This document shows, piece after piece, positions 38,578 to 47,059 of a DNA stretch of 64,000 bases. The position numbers and the translations under genes were made by a program. The number at the start of each line of letters is the position of its first letter. Position 1 is the stretch's first letter. Below the pieces are notes generated by a model. That model had not been told where the DNA came from and searched no databases. It saw only the letters and a list, made by a program, of their open reading frames with translations. The stretch spans positions 868,001 through 932,000 of the forward strand of contig NZ_JASISU010000001.1 of assembly GCF_030063285.1 (NCBI RefSeq), written 5' to 3'. Source of the stretch: Pseudarthrobacter sp. PS3-L1 (GTDB lineage Bacteria; Actinomycetota; Actinomycetes; Actinomycetales; Micrococcaceae).

Positions 38578-39519
38578 TTAAGGGGCAATCACCAGCTCAG
38601 CAACGACCTGTTCGAGAGCCGCGCAGACGTTGCGCACGGATTTTCGTTTGAGGGTCTCCGGACGGGCCAGGATATCGATCCGGCGGACCGAGTTGACTCC
38701 AACGAGGGGGCGGAGAACCACTGCCCCACCCAGCGACCCCTGCCCCGTAAAGCGGGGCACCAGGCCAATAGCTCCGCCAGCGGCCACCAGGGCGGATACC
38801 GTTGAGTAGTCGTTGATGCGGTGCAGAACCGTCGCGGGCTGTCCGCTGACAGCCACTATCGCAGCCAGGACGTCTGCGGGGGAGTAGCCGTCGCGACTCG
38901 TTACCCACGGCTGGCCGACGACGTCGGCCGGCGTCAGTTCCAGCCGGGCGGTCAACGGATGGTTGGCAGGCAGGGCGACGTCCAGGGGTTCGGCCACCAG
39001 GGGCAGCACCGAGATCCGCTCTCGCGGCCAGTCGGGGCTGTTGTCCATGCGATGCGCTAGGACAAGATCGTAGCGGGCGGTCAGGTGCGGGAAATCCTCT
39101 TGGGCTACGTCCTCGTCGGACAACCGGAGCTGTCCTTTTGTCCCGCTGCCCGGCGGGATGGTGCCAGGGAAATGGCTGGTGAAGCGTGCCAGTAGTGGTG
39201 CAAAAAACGCCTGACCTGCGCTGTGGAATGCGCTGACGCTCACGGATGCGTCGGGGGCGTCATGGAATGCACCAATGGCAGCACGGGCATCGGCCATGGC
39301 GCTGACCACTGCTCCGCCAGCTGCGGCCAGGACCTGACCGGCATCTGTCAGGACGAGGGAGCGTCCCTCTTTCCGCGTCAACGGAACCTCTACGGAACGC
39401 TGGAGCTGGGCAAGTTGCTGGGAGACGGCAGAGGGGGTCACCATGAGGGTCTCCGCGACAGCCTTGACGCTGCCCAGTTCACCAAGCTCACGGAGAATCT
39501 GCAACTGGGAGATTTCCAT
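38578..39519 (-). CDS. LysR-family transcriptional regulator
   Basis: A 313-residue LysR regulator counted from ATG 39519; a TTG two codons upstream is less likely. The N-terminal winged helix is clear (LQILRELGELGSVKAVAETLMVTPSAVSQQLAQLQ), followed by the two-lobed effector-binding domain. It is divergent from tdh-kbl, so control of threonine catabolism is the natural guess, with the effector unknown. The start codon touches a palindrome, TTAGCA-AA-TGCTAA (39519-39532), which also contains its -10-like TAGCAT, consistent with autorepression. No ribosome site is present, so the mRNA is probably leaderless. Confidence 0.9.
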   Translation of the reverse strand: MEISQLQILRELGELGSVKAVAETLMVTPSAVSQQLAQLQRSVEVPLTRKEGRSLVLTDAGQVLAAAGGAVVSAMADARAAIGAFHDAPDASVSVSAFHSAGQAFFAPLLARFTSHFPGTIPPGSGTKGQLRLSDEDVAQEDFPHLTARYDLVLAHRMDNSPDWPRERISVLPLVAEPLDVALPANHPLTARLELTPADVVGQPWVTSRDGYSPADVLAAIVAVSGQPATVLHRINDYSTVSALVAAGGAIGLVPRFTGQGSLGGAVVLRPLVGVNSVRRIDILARPETLKRKSVRNVCAALEQVVAELVIAP

Positions 39520-39532
39520 TAGCAAATGCTAA
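39519..39532 (-). promoter_or_regulatory. Palindrome and -10 element at the start of the lysR-type gene
   Basis: TTAGCA (39519-39524), AA, TGCTAA (39527-39532) is a perfect 6-bp inverted repeat. On the minus strand it contains TAGCAT at 39531-39526, which ends 6 nt before the ATG. A regulator bound here would cover its own promoter and start codon. Confidence 0.5.
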
Positions 39533-39634
39533 ATCGTGGATTGAGTAAAATCCAGTTGTACTTCATTGTTCTGCGGGCTTCAATTGTTTCAAGAACAGCA
39601 GCGCTGCTGCGCCAGCACCACGTGAGGACAGTCC

Positions 39635-40681
39635 ATGAAGGCCCTGTACAAATCAGGCGCACACGCCGGGTTCGAGTTCACCGACAGGCCCGAGCCGGTG
39701 GCTGGTGCGGGCGACGTCAAGATCCGGGTCATGACCACCGGAATCTGTGGGACCGACCTCCACATACTTGGATGGGACACCTGGGCGCAGGGCATGATCG
39801 AGGCTCCGCTGATAGCCGGCCACGAATTTTACGGCGAAGTGGTTGAGATTGGCGAAGACGTGCGTGACGTCAAGCTGGGCGACAGGGTCTCCGGCGAGGG
39901 ACATGTTGTCTGCGGCATCTGCCGCAACTGCCGGGCAGGGCGGCGGCAGATGTGCATCCATACTGTTTCCGTTGGTGTGCAGCGGGACGGTGCTTTTGCG
40001 GAATACGTCGTCATCCCGGAGACCAACGTCTGGGTACACCACGATGATTCGGTGACACCGGAGCTTGGCGCCATCTTCGATCCCTTCGGAAACGCTGTCC
40101 ATACCGCGCTGAGTTTCCCCCTGGTGGGAGAAGATGTGCTGATTACCGGTGCCGGGCCCATCGGCCTGATGGCAATCGCCGTCGCCCGGCACGCCGGCGC
40201 TCGTAAGATTGCCATCACCGACGTCTCCGCTTCCCGCCTGAAAATCGCCAGGGACCTGGGCGTTGACGTGGCCATCGACGTCTCGACCACCCGTGTCAAG
40301 GACGCACAGCGAGAACTGGGCATGCGCGAGGGTTTTGATATTGGGCTGGAAATGTCAGGACATCCAACGGCCCTGCCTGAGATGATCGAGAACATGAACC
40401 ACGGTGGACGTATTGCCATGCTGGGGCTGCCCACCAGCTCGATCGATATTGACTGGGCCAGAGTGGTGACCCACATGCTCACGCTCAAAGGTATCTACGG
40501 CCGTGAAATGTACGAAACCTGGTACGCCATGAGCGCCATGCTGTCCTCCAACCCCACACTCCATGCCGGGATTTCCGCAGTGGTGACGGATGTCCTGCCA
40601 GCTGCAGACTGGGAGAAGGGCTTTGCGGCGGCACGGTCCGGCAGCGGCGGCAAAGTGGTCCTCGACTGGACAGCACTCTGA
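39635..40681 (+). CDS. tdh: L-threonine 3-dehydrogenase
   Basis: A 348-residue zinc-dependent medium-chain dehydrogenase that oxidises threonine to 2-amino-3-ketobutyrate with NAD+. Catalytic zinc ligands are Cys38 in ICGTDLH and His in GHEFYGE; the structural zinc site is [15 protein letters not shown]. The Rossmann motif is TGAGPIG. Length and the [13 protein letters not shown] segment are typical for Tdh. GAGGACA precedes the ATG. It lies 51 nt before kbl, whose product splits the ketobutyrate, so the two form the classical threonine degradation operon. Confidence 0.96.
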   Translation: MKALYKSGAHAGFEFTDRPEPVAGAGDVKIRVMTTGICGTDLHILGWDTWAQGMIEAPLIAGHEFYGEVVEIGEDVRDVKLGDRVSGEGHVVCGICRNCRAGRRQMCIHTVSVGVQRDGAFAEYVVIPETNVWVHHDDSVTPELGAIFDPFGNAVHTALSFPLVGEDVLITGAGPIGLMAIAVARHAGARKIAITDVSASRLKIARDLGVDVAIDVSTTRVKDAQRELGMREGFDIGLEMSGHPTALPEMIENMNHGGRIAMLGLPTSSIDIDWARVVTHMLTLKGIYGREMYETWYAMSAMLSSNPTLHAGISAVVTDVLPAADWEKGFAAARSGSGGKVVLDWTAL

Positions 40682-40732
40682 TCCTCTCCCTAGCCCAGAA
40701 TCCCGAACGGCACGAAAACCAAGGCGGCCCCC

Positions 40733-41941
40733 ATGTACTCAGCCATTAAAGACCAGCTCCAGAGCGAACTCGACGGGATCCGCACTGCGGGCCTGTTCAA
40801 AACGGAACGGCGTATCGATTCGCCCCAGGCCAGCCATATTGAAGCGGGCCAGTTGGGCAAGGACGCTGCCACGGTGCTGAACTTCTGCGCCAACAACTAC
40901 CTGGGCCTGGCAGATCACCCGGACATTATCCAGGCGGCAAAGCAGGCCATGGATGACCGCGGGTTCGGTATGGCGTCGGTGCGATTCATCTGCGGCACCC
41001 AGGATTTGCACCTGACGCTGGAAAAGACAGTGTCCGATTTCCTGGGCACGGAGGACACGATCCTGTTCTCCAGCTGTTTTGACGCCAACGGCGGCGTGTT
41101 CGAGTCCCTGTTTGGACCCGAAGACGCCATCATCTCGGACTCCCTGAACCATGCTTCCATCATTGACGGGATCCGCCTCAGCAAGGCACGGCGTTTCCGG
41201 TACGCCAACCGGGACATGGTGGATCTGGAAGCCAAACTCCAGGAAGCCACGGGTGGACAGGCACCCTCGCGCCGGACCATCATCGTCACCGACGGCGTCT
41301 TTTCCATGGATGGCTACCTCGCCCCGCTGCAGGACATCTGCGATCTCGCCGACCGCTACGATGCGCTGGTGATGGTTGATGATTCCCATGCGGTGGGGTT
41401 CATGGGAGCTACCGGTGCCGGTACACCTGAGCACGCCGGAGTCTCGGACCGCGTGGACATCTACACAGGAACGTTTGGCAAGGCTTTGGGCGGTGCATCC
41501 GGCGGCTACGTCTCTGGCCGCAGCGAAGTTGTTGCCATGCTCCGGCAGAAGGCACGCCCGTATCTCTTCTCTAATTCGCTGGCCCCTGCCATCGTTGCTG
41601 CTACACAGACCGCCATCGGTTTGGTCCGCGATTCCGCTGCACTGCGGGAAAAGCTCTTCGAGAATGCGGGTCTTTTCCGCCGCCGCATGAGCGAGGAGGG
41701 CTTTGACCTCCTGGACGGTGAACATGCCATTGTCCCCGTCATGTTCGGCGATGCAGTGATGGCAGCCCGGGTTGCCGACTCCATGCTGGACCAGGGAGTG
41801 TTTGTCACGGCGTTCAGCTATCCCGTGGTTCCGAAGGGTGCTGCCCGGATCCGGGTGCAGCTTTCGGCAGCGCACAGCAGTGAGGATGTCGAAGCCTGCG
41901 TCAGTGCCTTTGTCGCCAGCCGCGCTGCGGTAGCGGCCTGA
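40733..41941 (+). CDS. kbl: Glycine C-acetyltransferase (2-amino-3-ketobutyrate CoA ligase)
   Basis: A 402-residue PLP enzyme of the alpha-oxoamine synthase family. It cleaves 2-amino-3-ketobutyrate with CoA to glycine and acetyl-CoA, the step after Tdh. The PLP Lys is Lys250 in [36 protein letters not shown] and the [12 protein letters not shown] segment are characteristic. Length is normal. It follows tdh after 51 bases and is presumably cotranscribed. AAGG lies 12 nt before the ATG, a poor ribosome site, which may mean lower or coupled translation. Confidence 0.96.
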   Translation: MYSAIKDQLQSELDGIRTAGLFKTERRIDSPQASHIEAGQLGKDAATVLNFCANNYLGLADHPDIIQAAKQAMDDRGFGMASVRFICGTQDLHLTLEKTVSDFLGTEDTILFSSCFDANGGVFESLFGPEDAIISDSLNHASIIDGIRLSKARRFRYANRDMVDLEAKLQEATGGQAPSRRTIIVTDGVFSMDGYLAPLQDICDLADRYDALVMVDDSHAVGFMGATGAGTPEHAGVSDRVDIYTGTFGKALGGASGGYVSGRSEVVAMLRQKARPYLFSNSLAPAIVAATQTAIGLVRDSAALREKLFENAGLFRRRMSEEGFDLLDGEHAIVPVMFGDAVMAARVADSMLDQGVFVTAFSYPVVPKGAARIRVQLSAAHSSEDVEACVSAFVASRAAVAA

Positions 41942-42025
41942 GGCAGGAACGTCCGCAGCCCACCCAGGGTTCAAGGTACGGCGTGTGGCCTGCAGGGTTG
42001 GCAATGATTTGGCGGGGCAGTCTGC

Positions 42026-42031
42026 GAGGAT
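42026..42031 (+). promoter_or_regulatory. Possible -10 element of the DAO-type gene
   Basis: GAGGAT ends 6 nt before ATG 42038. It fits the leaderless spacing, but the GAGG could equally act as a ribosome site. Confidence 0.3.
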
Positions 42032-42037
42032 GAGGCT

Positions 42038-43168
42038 ATGAGCGTTCATTACGATGTTGTGATTGTTGGCGGCGGCATAGCTGGCCTGTCCCTTGCATCT
42101 GCACTGGCTGGTACCTGTGCCGTGGCCCTGGTCGAGGCCGAGAATTCCTTGGCCTACCACACGTCTGCCCGCTCCGCCCAGCAGTTGATTCCCAGTTATG
42201 GCCCGCCGGCTGTCCAGGAACTCACCGTACGGACCCTAGAGCTCATTGCCCGCAGGGATACCGAGCTGACAGTGCCGGTGCTCACGCCCCGGAGCTTCAT
42301 GCTGGTGGGGAACGCGGACCATGTCAGGGCGGAAGCAAGTGGGGCAATGCGTCCCATCAGCCACGCAGAGGCCTTGCTGTTATGCCCGGCACTGGTGCCG
42401 GAATCGTTCACTGCCGCCGGACTGGATACGGGCTCGTTTGGCTGCAAAGCCGACCTGCTGCTGGCAGATTACCGGCAGCGGGCAGAGGCTGGCGGTGTTC
42501 ACATCATGACAGGTTCCGCTGTGCACTCCGCTCAACGGATGGGACAGGGCTGGGAGATCGGCGCCGGCCAGCACGGGCTGCACGCAGATGTGGTGGTGAA
42601 CGCGGCGGGAGCGTGGGCCGATGAACTCGCAGTTCTTTCGGGAGTGGAAAAGGTCCAACTACAGCCCTATCGGCGCACGGCGGCAATCGTCGACGTCGAA
42701 TCACCCCTTCCGGAGGGCAGCCCCATGGTGGCTGCAGCTGATGATTCGTTCTACTTCCGCCCGGAAGGCCAGCGTGTCCTGGTTTCCCCTTCGGAGTCCG
42801 TTCCGAGTATTCCCGAGGACGCCCGGCCGGTCCCCGGCGATGTTACCGCCGTGGTCGCTCTCATCAACAGCGTCACCAACCTGGGCATTACGGGTGTCCA
42901 CAGGGCGTGGACCGGGCTGCGAACTGAAGCCCCGGACGGTGTGCCGGTGGTGGGGTTTGATGCCGAGGCGCCGGGCTTCTTCTGGCTTGCCGGGCAGGGT
43001 GGCTACGGGTTCCAGACCTCTGCTGGAATTGCGGAGGTGGCGAGCAGCCTGATCCTGGCATTCCTTGGTGCTTTCGGCCGCGGAGACCTCGGCGCGGCCG
43101 AGCCAGCGCGTCCGGCATCCCAGACTGTCGCAGCGCTGGCTGCTACCCGCTGGTCCACGCGGCGCTGA
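42038..43168 (+). CDS. FAD-dependent oxidoreductase, DAO (D-amino acid oxidase-like) family
   Basis: A 376-residue flavoenzyme. The N-terminal dinucleotide-binding motif is VIVGGGIAGLS, followed by an Ala-Glu-type ribose-binding residue and the SARSAQQLIP segment. The C-terminal FAD/substrate cap has RAWTGLRTEAPDGVPVVGFD and LAGQGGYGFQTS, the usual ending of glycine/D-amino acid oxidase-like enzymes. The substrate is probably an amine or amino acid but cannot be named. hutI starts 11 nt downstream, so the two may be linked in amino acid breakdown. Confidence 0.88.
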   Translation: MSVHYDVVIVGGGIAGLSLASALAGTCAVALVEAENSLAYHTSARSAQQLIPSYGPPAVQELTVRTLELIARRDTELTVPVLTPRSFMLVGNADHVRAEASGAMRPISHAEALLLCPALVPESFTAAGLDTGSFGCKADLLLADYRQRAEAGGVHIMTGSAVHSAQRMGQGWEIGAGQHGLHADVVVNAAGAWADELAVLSGVEKVQLQPYRRTAAIVDVESPLPEGSPMVAAADDSFYFRPEGQRVLVSPSESVPSIPEDARPVPGDVTAVVALINSVTNLGITGVHRAWTGLRTEAPDGVPVVGFDAEAPGFFWLAGQGGYGFQTSAGIAEVASSLILAFLGAFGRGDLGAAEPARPASQTVAALAATRWSTRR

Positions 43169-43173
43169 AGAAT
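43168..43173 (+). promoter_or_regulatory. Possible -10 element of hutI
   Basis: AAGAAT ends 6 nt before the hutI ATG and there is no clear ribosome site. Cotranscription with the upstream gene is equally possible. Confidence 0.3.
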
Positions 43174-43179
43174 GGTTTC

Positions 43180-44391
43180 ATGAGCACTCTGATTACCAAT
43201 ATTGGCGAACTGATGACCCAGGACCTCGAACGGCGGGTACTCCGGGACGCCGCCATGGTCCTTGACGGTGAACGGATTGCGTGGATCGGGCAGGCACCAC
43301 AGGCCCCCGCCGCCGATCAGGCAGTCGATGCCGGCGGCCGGACAGCCCTGCCAGGATGGGTGGATTCACACACCCACCTCATCTTTGCCGGTGACAGGAC
43401 CGCCGAATTCACCGCACGCATGGCGGGGGAGCACTACAGCGCCGGTGGGATCGGAACGAGTACCGAGGCCACGCGCGCCACAGCAGATTTTGACCTCACC
43501 AGGCTTGCCTTGGGCAGGGTCAATGAGGCCGTGTCACAGGGGACTACCTTCCTGGAAACCAAAACCGGGTACGGCCTCACAATTGACGATGAGGCCCGCA
43601 GCGCACGGATAGCCTCCACTGTCGCTGACGCCGTGACGTTTCTGGGTGCGCATCTGGTCCCGGCAGGCAGCGATGCAGATGACTACGTCGACCTGGTCTG
43701 TGGTCCCATGCTCACTGCTGTGCGGCCCTACGTGCAGTGGGCTGATGTGTTCTGCGAGCAGGGGGCCTTCTCTCCGGAGCAGTCACGGGCAGTTCTTCTG
43801 GCCTGCCGTGATGCGGGCCTCGGGCTCCGCGTGCACGGCAACCAGCTTGGTCACGGACAGGGAATTGCCCTGGCTGCAGAGCTCGGGGCCGCCAGCGTGG
43901 ACCACGTCAATTTCACCTCCACTTCCGATCTCACAACCCTCGCGCAGACCTGGTCCGGGTGGGATTCCGCCACCGGAACAGGTACCAGGGGAACAGTGGC
44001 AACGTGCCTGCCAGCCTGCGACCTCTCCACCAGGGCACCGCTGGCACCCGCCCGTGAGCTGGTGGACGCGGGCGTCCAGATTGCACTGGCGTCGAACTGC
44101 AACCCGGGTACCTCATACACCACCTCCATGGCGTTCTGCGTGGCCACAGCCGTCCTTCAGATGGGCCTTTCCGTTCACGAAGCAGTCAGGGCCGCCACCT
44201 ATGGCGGTGCCCTCGCACTGCACCGGGAGACGGGGAGCGATTCCGACGGTGACCGGGCCGTGGGTTCACTGGCGGTTGGCCACCGGGCAGACGTGCACCT
44301 CCTGAACGCGCCCTCTGCCACGCACCTGGCCTACCGCCCCGGCATGCCGCTGACATTCGCAGTATGGCGGGCCGGGGTGCGGAAGCGCTGA
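43180..44391 (+). CDS. hutI: Imidazolonepropionase
   Basis: A 403-residue amidohydrolase of the histidine degradation pathway; it hydrolyses imidazolonepropionate to N-formimidoylglutamate. The metal-binding HTHLIFAGDR, the RMAGEHYSAGGIG substrate region, HGNQLGHGQG and ASNCNPGTSY are HutI signatures. Length fits. It stands without hutU, hutH or hutG in this window; only the DAO-type oxidoreductase lies beside it, so the rest of the pathway must be elsewhere, or the enzyme acts on a related imidazolone. No clear ribosome site; see the -10-like hexamer just upstream. Confidence 0.93.
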   Translation: MSTLITNIGELMTQDLERRVLRDAAMVLDGERIAWIGQAPQAPAADQAVDAGGRTALPGWVDSHTHLIFAGDRTAEFTARMAGEHYSAGGIGTSTEATRATADFDLTRLALGRVNEAVSQGTTFLETKTGYGLTIDDEARSARIASTVADAVTFLGAHLVPAGSDADDYVDLVCGPMLTAVRPYVQWADVFCEQGAFSPEQSRAVLLACRDAGLGLRVHGNQLGHGQGIALAAELGAASVDHVNFTSTSDLTTLAQTWSGWDSATGTGTRGTVATCLPACDLSTRAPLAPARELVDAGVQIALASNCNPGTSYTTSMAFCVATAVLQMGLSVHEAVRAATYGGALALHRETGSDSDGDRAVGSLAVGHRADVHLLNAPSATHLAYRPGMPLTFAVWRAGVRKR

Positions 44392-44493
44392 CAGAGGCGC
44401 CGTTGTGCGCCAGGTGAAAGTCCGACGTCGGGCGCTCCAGTAAGCGCTGATTCCGCCAGCTGCGTGCCGCGGCGATCCATCACCCCGACGAGA

Positions 44494-45174
44494 TCAGAAG
44501 TCCATGCGTGGCGCATCAAGCACCGAGTCCGCTACCCCTCGCGCTTCCCACTGGGTGAAGGGCTCATCAAGGGAATACTTCCCATCGCGGCCGCGCACAA
44601 GTGTGCGCAGGGCCGCGTTGTCCGGGTTGTTCAGTGATTCAAAATACTCCACAGACCAGTGGAACCATCGCATGCAAAACAGGCGCATTGTCAATCCGTG
44701 GGTCACCAGAAGGGTATTGGATGCATAGCTGGGCCGGTCCCAATGCCTGTGCAGGGTCTCCAGGAACGACGAGGTCCTGTCGTAGACATCGGAGCCTGAT
44801 TCTCCCTCACGGAACCGGTAGAAAAAATGTCCGTACGCGTTGCGAAGTTTCCGCTGTTCCTCGATATCGGCAGCGCTCTGGAAATTAGCCCAGTCCTGTT
44901 CGCGGAGCCGCGGCTCTTCAACAACCCGGTCCACCAGCGCGCCAAGGTTGAGGGCTTCAAGGGTCTGGTAAGTGCGCAGATAGGGAGAGACATAGACGCT
45001 GATTGGCTGGCCGTCCAGGTCACGGCGAAGCTGCTCGCCAGCCGCCACTGCCTGAGAAATTCCCAGATCCGTCAGCGGAATCCGGTAGTCAGGAACCCTG
45101 TCATAAATCGAGGGGTCAACGTTGGCAGCCGATTGGCCGTGTCGGATCATGAATATTCTGCCGGGTGCACTCAC
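44494..45174 (-). CDS. Histidine phosphatase (phosphoglycerate mutase-like) family protein
   Basis: A 226-residue member of the histidine phosphatase superfamily. The catalytic RHG lies in MIRHGQSAAN near the N-terminus and the second catalytic His in LLVTHGLTMR. The central segment (LREQDWANFQS) resembles broad-specificity phosphatases rather than glycolytic mutases. The substrate is unknown. GTG 45174 has TAAGCT 6 nt upstream, suggesting a leaderless mRNA. It converges on hutI across 102 bases that hold no visible gene, and diverges from the CPBP gene. Confidence 0.88.
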   Translation of the reverse strand: MSAPGRIFMIRHGQSAANVDPSIYDRVPDYRIPLTDLGISQAVAAGEQLRRDLDGQPISVYVSPYLRTYQTLEALNLGALVDRVVEEPRLREQDWANFQSAADIEEQRKLRNAYGHFFYRFREGESGSDVYDRTSSFLETLHRHWDRPSYASNTLLVTHGLTMRLFCMRWFHWSVEYFESLNNPDNAALRTLVRGRDGKYSLDEPFTQWEARGVADSVLDAPRMDF

Positions 45175-45180
45175 GTTCCC

Positions 45181-45186
45181 AGCTTA
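45181..45186 (-). promoter_or_regulatory. -10 element of the histidine phosphatase gene (leaderless)
   Basis: On the minus strand TAAGCT, a good TAnnnT match, ends exactly 6 nt before GTG 45174. No -35 is evident. Confidence 0.5.
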
Positions 45187-45229
45187 GGCTCCACCGGTTC
45201 ACATCCAGCGCTTTATCGGTTTCAACAGG

Positions 45230-45235
45230 CAAGAT
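45230..45235 (+). promoter_or_regulatory. Possible -10 element of the CPBP protease gene
   Basis: CAAGAT ends 6 nt before ATG 45242, the same hexamer and spacing as before ligA. Confidence 0.4.
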
Positions 45236-45241
45236 AGAACC

Positions 45242-45991
45242 ATGCTGCCAGCCTCCCGTCGCCGCCTGCGGATTGAAGTACTTATTGTTTCTGGATTGTC
45301 CCTGGGCCAGTCCGCCGTCTATTCGGTAGTGCAGCTCCTGGACAAGCTCAGCCGTGCTCCGCTGGCAGAAGGAACATCAACGCTTAATGCCTCACGGAAC
45401 AGCCGCGAGTACTTCGACCTTACCTACCAGATGCTGGACATCGTCTTTGCCCTGGTTCCCGTGGCACTGGTGCTGTATCTACTTGGCAGCTCGGGAAAGT
45501 CTCCGTTCCGCACCGTGGGATTCGACCTTCGCCGCCCCGGCAAGGATGCACTCCATGGCGCAGGCCTCGCCGTGCTCATCGGCATTCCCTCCCTGGGCCT
45601 CTATGCTGCAGGCCGGGCGCTGGGCATCACAACGGCCATCATTCCAAGTGCACTGGATGCCTATTGGTGGACCATCCCGGTGCTGATCCTCTCAGCGATT
45701 CGGCACGGAATCGTGGAGGAAGTGATTGTGGTGGGATACCTGATGGACCGGTTCGGAAAATTTGGCTGGCGCACGCCTGTAGCGATCGTGGTGAGCGCAG
45801 CCCTTCGCGGCAGCTACCACCTCTACCAGGGTTTCGGCCCCTTCGTGGGCAACTTCGTGATGGGCCTGGTTTTCGCCTGGCTGTACACACGGACGCGGCG
45901 CGTGATGCCCCTGGTCATAGCCCACGCAATCCTAGATACTTTCGCATTTGTGGGATTCAGCCTCTTTGGCCGCCTTGTTGGGCTGGGCTAG
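45242..45991 (+). CDS. CPBP family intramembrane metalloprotease
   Basis: A 249-residue membrane protein with about seven hydrophobic segments. The CPBP (CAAX protease and bacteriocin-processing) core is present: the EE pair in IVEEVIVVGYL, the His in SYHLYQG, and HAILD in the last helix. The Arg usually seen four residues after the Glu pair (EExxxR) is Val here. The two Glu and the His that bind metal are kept, so activity is possible. Substrates of such bacterial proteins are mostly unknown. It converges on the glyoxalase-like gene across a strong terminator. Confidence 0.87.
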   Translation: MLPASRRRLRIEVLIVSGLSLGQSAVYSVVQLLDKLSRAPLAEGTSTLNASRNSREYFDLTYQMLDIVFALVPVALVLYLLGSSGKSPFRTVGFDLRRPGKDALHGAGLAVLIGIPSLGLYAAGRALGITTAIIPSALDAYWWTIPVLILSAIRHGIVEEVIVVGYLMDRFGKFGWRTPVAIVVSAALRGSYHLYQGFGPFVGNFVMGLVFAWLYTRTRRVMPLVIAHAILDTFAFVGFSLFGRLVGLG

Positions 45992-46011
45992 GGAATCGGC
46001 GCCAAGAAAAG

Positions 46012-46059
46012 CGACCGCCCGTGCGTGACTCCCCTGGGGGAGTCACGCACGGGCGGTCG
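46012..46059. terminator. Strong bidirectional terminator
   Basis: A perfect 22-bp GC-rich inverted repeat (arms 46012-46033 and 46038-46059, 4-nt loop). On the minus strand it is followed by CTTTTC, so it is a good intrinsic terminator for the glyoxalase-like gene. It also lies 20 bases after the CPBP stop. Confidence 0.88.
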
Positions 46060-46123
46060 AATGACCTAGCGGTGTCTGAGCCGGGTCCATCTTGCCCTGG
46101 GCCGCGAACGAACCCATGAAGCC

Positions 46124-46771
46124 TTAGATGGTCACGGCCCCGGACGAGGTCTCGAATGTCACAGACATGATTCCTGGTGTGCCCTTGGGTGCCATCCAGT
46201 TCACTGCGACGTCCTCGAGCGGCTTCTCCACGGGTTCCCCCAGCCACTCGGTCACGCGTTCTGCAGAACCTGCAATGGTCAGGCTGGACATCTTGACGTG
46301 GCTCTCGTAGGCGTTGGACGGATGCAGTGCATCGTCGCCGTCCCATTTGAGCATGTAGGGCACCTGGGGATCGGCAATCAGGCCCAAGATCCCGATCTGC
46401 TTCCAGACCAGCTCGCGCCCATCCGGAAACTTGCGGTTGCCATTGACGGCAGAGCGGCCCAGGCGTGACTCGAACGGTGCAAGGTCGTCCACCTCGACGC
46501 ACCAGCCCATCCAGCCGCCGCCAGCTTCGGAGCGCGCCCGGACTGCCTGGCCGAAGGGCGCCTTGTCCGAGGCGGGGTGCGCCAGGACTTCAACGACCTC
46601 AAGGTATTTGTGGCCGGACAGGGGAATGATCATATTGCGGGTACCGAAGCGCGGGTGCACTCCGCCCCTGACTGCCTCGACGCCCAGGGCGCCAGCAATT
46701 CTCTCGGTGGTGGCCGCGAGGCCATCCTTTTCACAGGCGTAAGAAACGTGATCCATGCGCATGCCCATCAT
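46124..46771 (-). CDS. Glyoxalase-like domain protein (VOC superfamily)
   Basis: A 215-residue protein. The opening MDHVSYACEKDGLAATTERIAGALG and the NMIIPLSGHKYLEVVEVL strand fit the Glyoxalase_3-type fold of the VOC superfamily, metal-dependent enzymes or binding proteins. The C-terminal half (SSLTIAGSAERVTEWLG) looks like the second VOC half. ATG 46771 is the farthest start; further ATG codons 3, 9 and 15 nt downstream make the exact N-terminus uncertain. Substrate unknown. Upstream, TAAGCT at 46802-46797 is a possible -10 overlapped by a small TTAGG/CCTAA repeat. Confidence 0.82.
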   Translation of the reverse strand: MMGMRMDHVSYACEKDGLAATTERIAGALGVEAVRGGVHPRFGTRNMIIPLSGHKYLEVVEVLAHPASDKAPFGQAVRARSEAGGGWMGWCVEVDDLAPFESRLGRSAVNGNRKFPDGRELVWKQIGILGLIADPQVPYMLKWDGDDALHPSNAYESHVKMSSLTIAGSAERVTEWLGEPVEKPLEDVAVNWMAPKGTPGIMSVTFETSSGAVTI

Positions 46772-46886
46772 CTTGGCACTTTGTGACCAGCCTCTCAGCT
46801 TAGGTAACCCTAACTTTTTCAGCTGATGGTTCGATCCAGTGTTTTTCTCCCTTCGTCACAATGGCCATGGCAGGCCATCTGGTTCC

Positions 46887-46892
46887 TACACT
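46887..46892 (+). promoter_or_regulatory. Probable -10 element of the metY transcript
   Basis: TACACT lies 8 nt before the first base of the SAM-IV-like aptamer, so transcription should start at its 5' edge. The metX copy shows a matching arrangement. Confidence 0.45.
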
Positions 46893-46900
46893 GGGGATAT

Positions 46901-47010
46901 AGGTCATGAGTGCCAGCGCATTGCCCCGGCTTGCTGGCCGGCAACCCTCCACCCGCGGTGGGGTGCCCCGGGTGAGGACCTGGCCGTCCGGTGATTGCCG
47001 GCGGCAAGCG
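46901..47010 (+). promoter_or_regulatory. SAM-IV-type riboswitch upstream of metY
   Basis: The leader carries the SAM-IV-like core (GGTCATGAGTGCCAGCG, CCGGCTTGCTGGCCGGCAAC, GGGGTGCCCCGGGTGA). AGGTC (46901-46905) pairs with GACCT (46977-46981) to close P1. A hairpin at 46983-47005 follows, ending in GCAAGCG. The metX leader has the same core, with a different but still paired 3' hairpin. SAM-IV aptamers bind S-adenosylmethionine and repress sulfur genes in Actinomycetota. A second hairpin (GGTGTC/GACACC, 47016-47035) precedes the AAGGAGG at 47046-47052, so control is probably at translation. Confidence 0.9.
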
Positions 47011-47059
47011 CGCCCGGTGTCACGGAAGCGACACCAGGGCCCTGTAAGGAGGATGCAAC

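Noticed and set aside
39555..39583. Alternative minus-strand promoter for the lysR gene (TTGAAG, 17 nt, TACAAC)
   Set aside because: Spacing is good, but the TAGCAT hexamer 6 nt before the ATG explains the lack of a ribosome site better; both might exist.
40739..42160. 473-codon minus-strand open frame
   Set aside because: Antisense to kbl, which has its PLP-binding Lys and full family signatures; no coherent domain in the antisense frame.
44392..44493. Short open frame or RNA between hutI and the phosphatase gene
   Set aside because: No ribosome site, conserved motif or stable hairpin could be supported.
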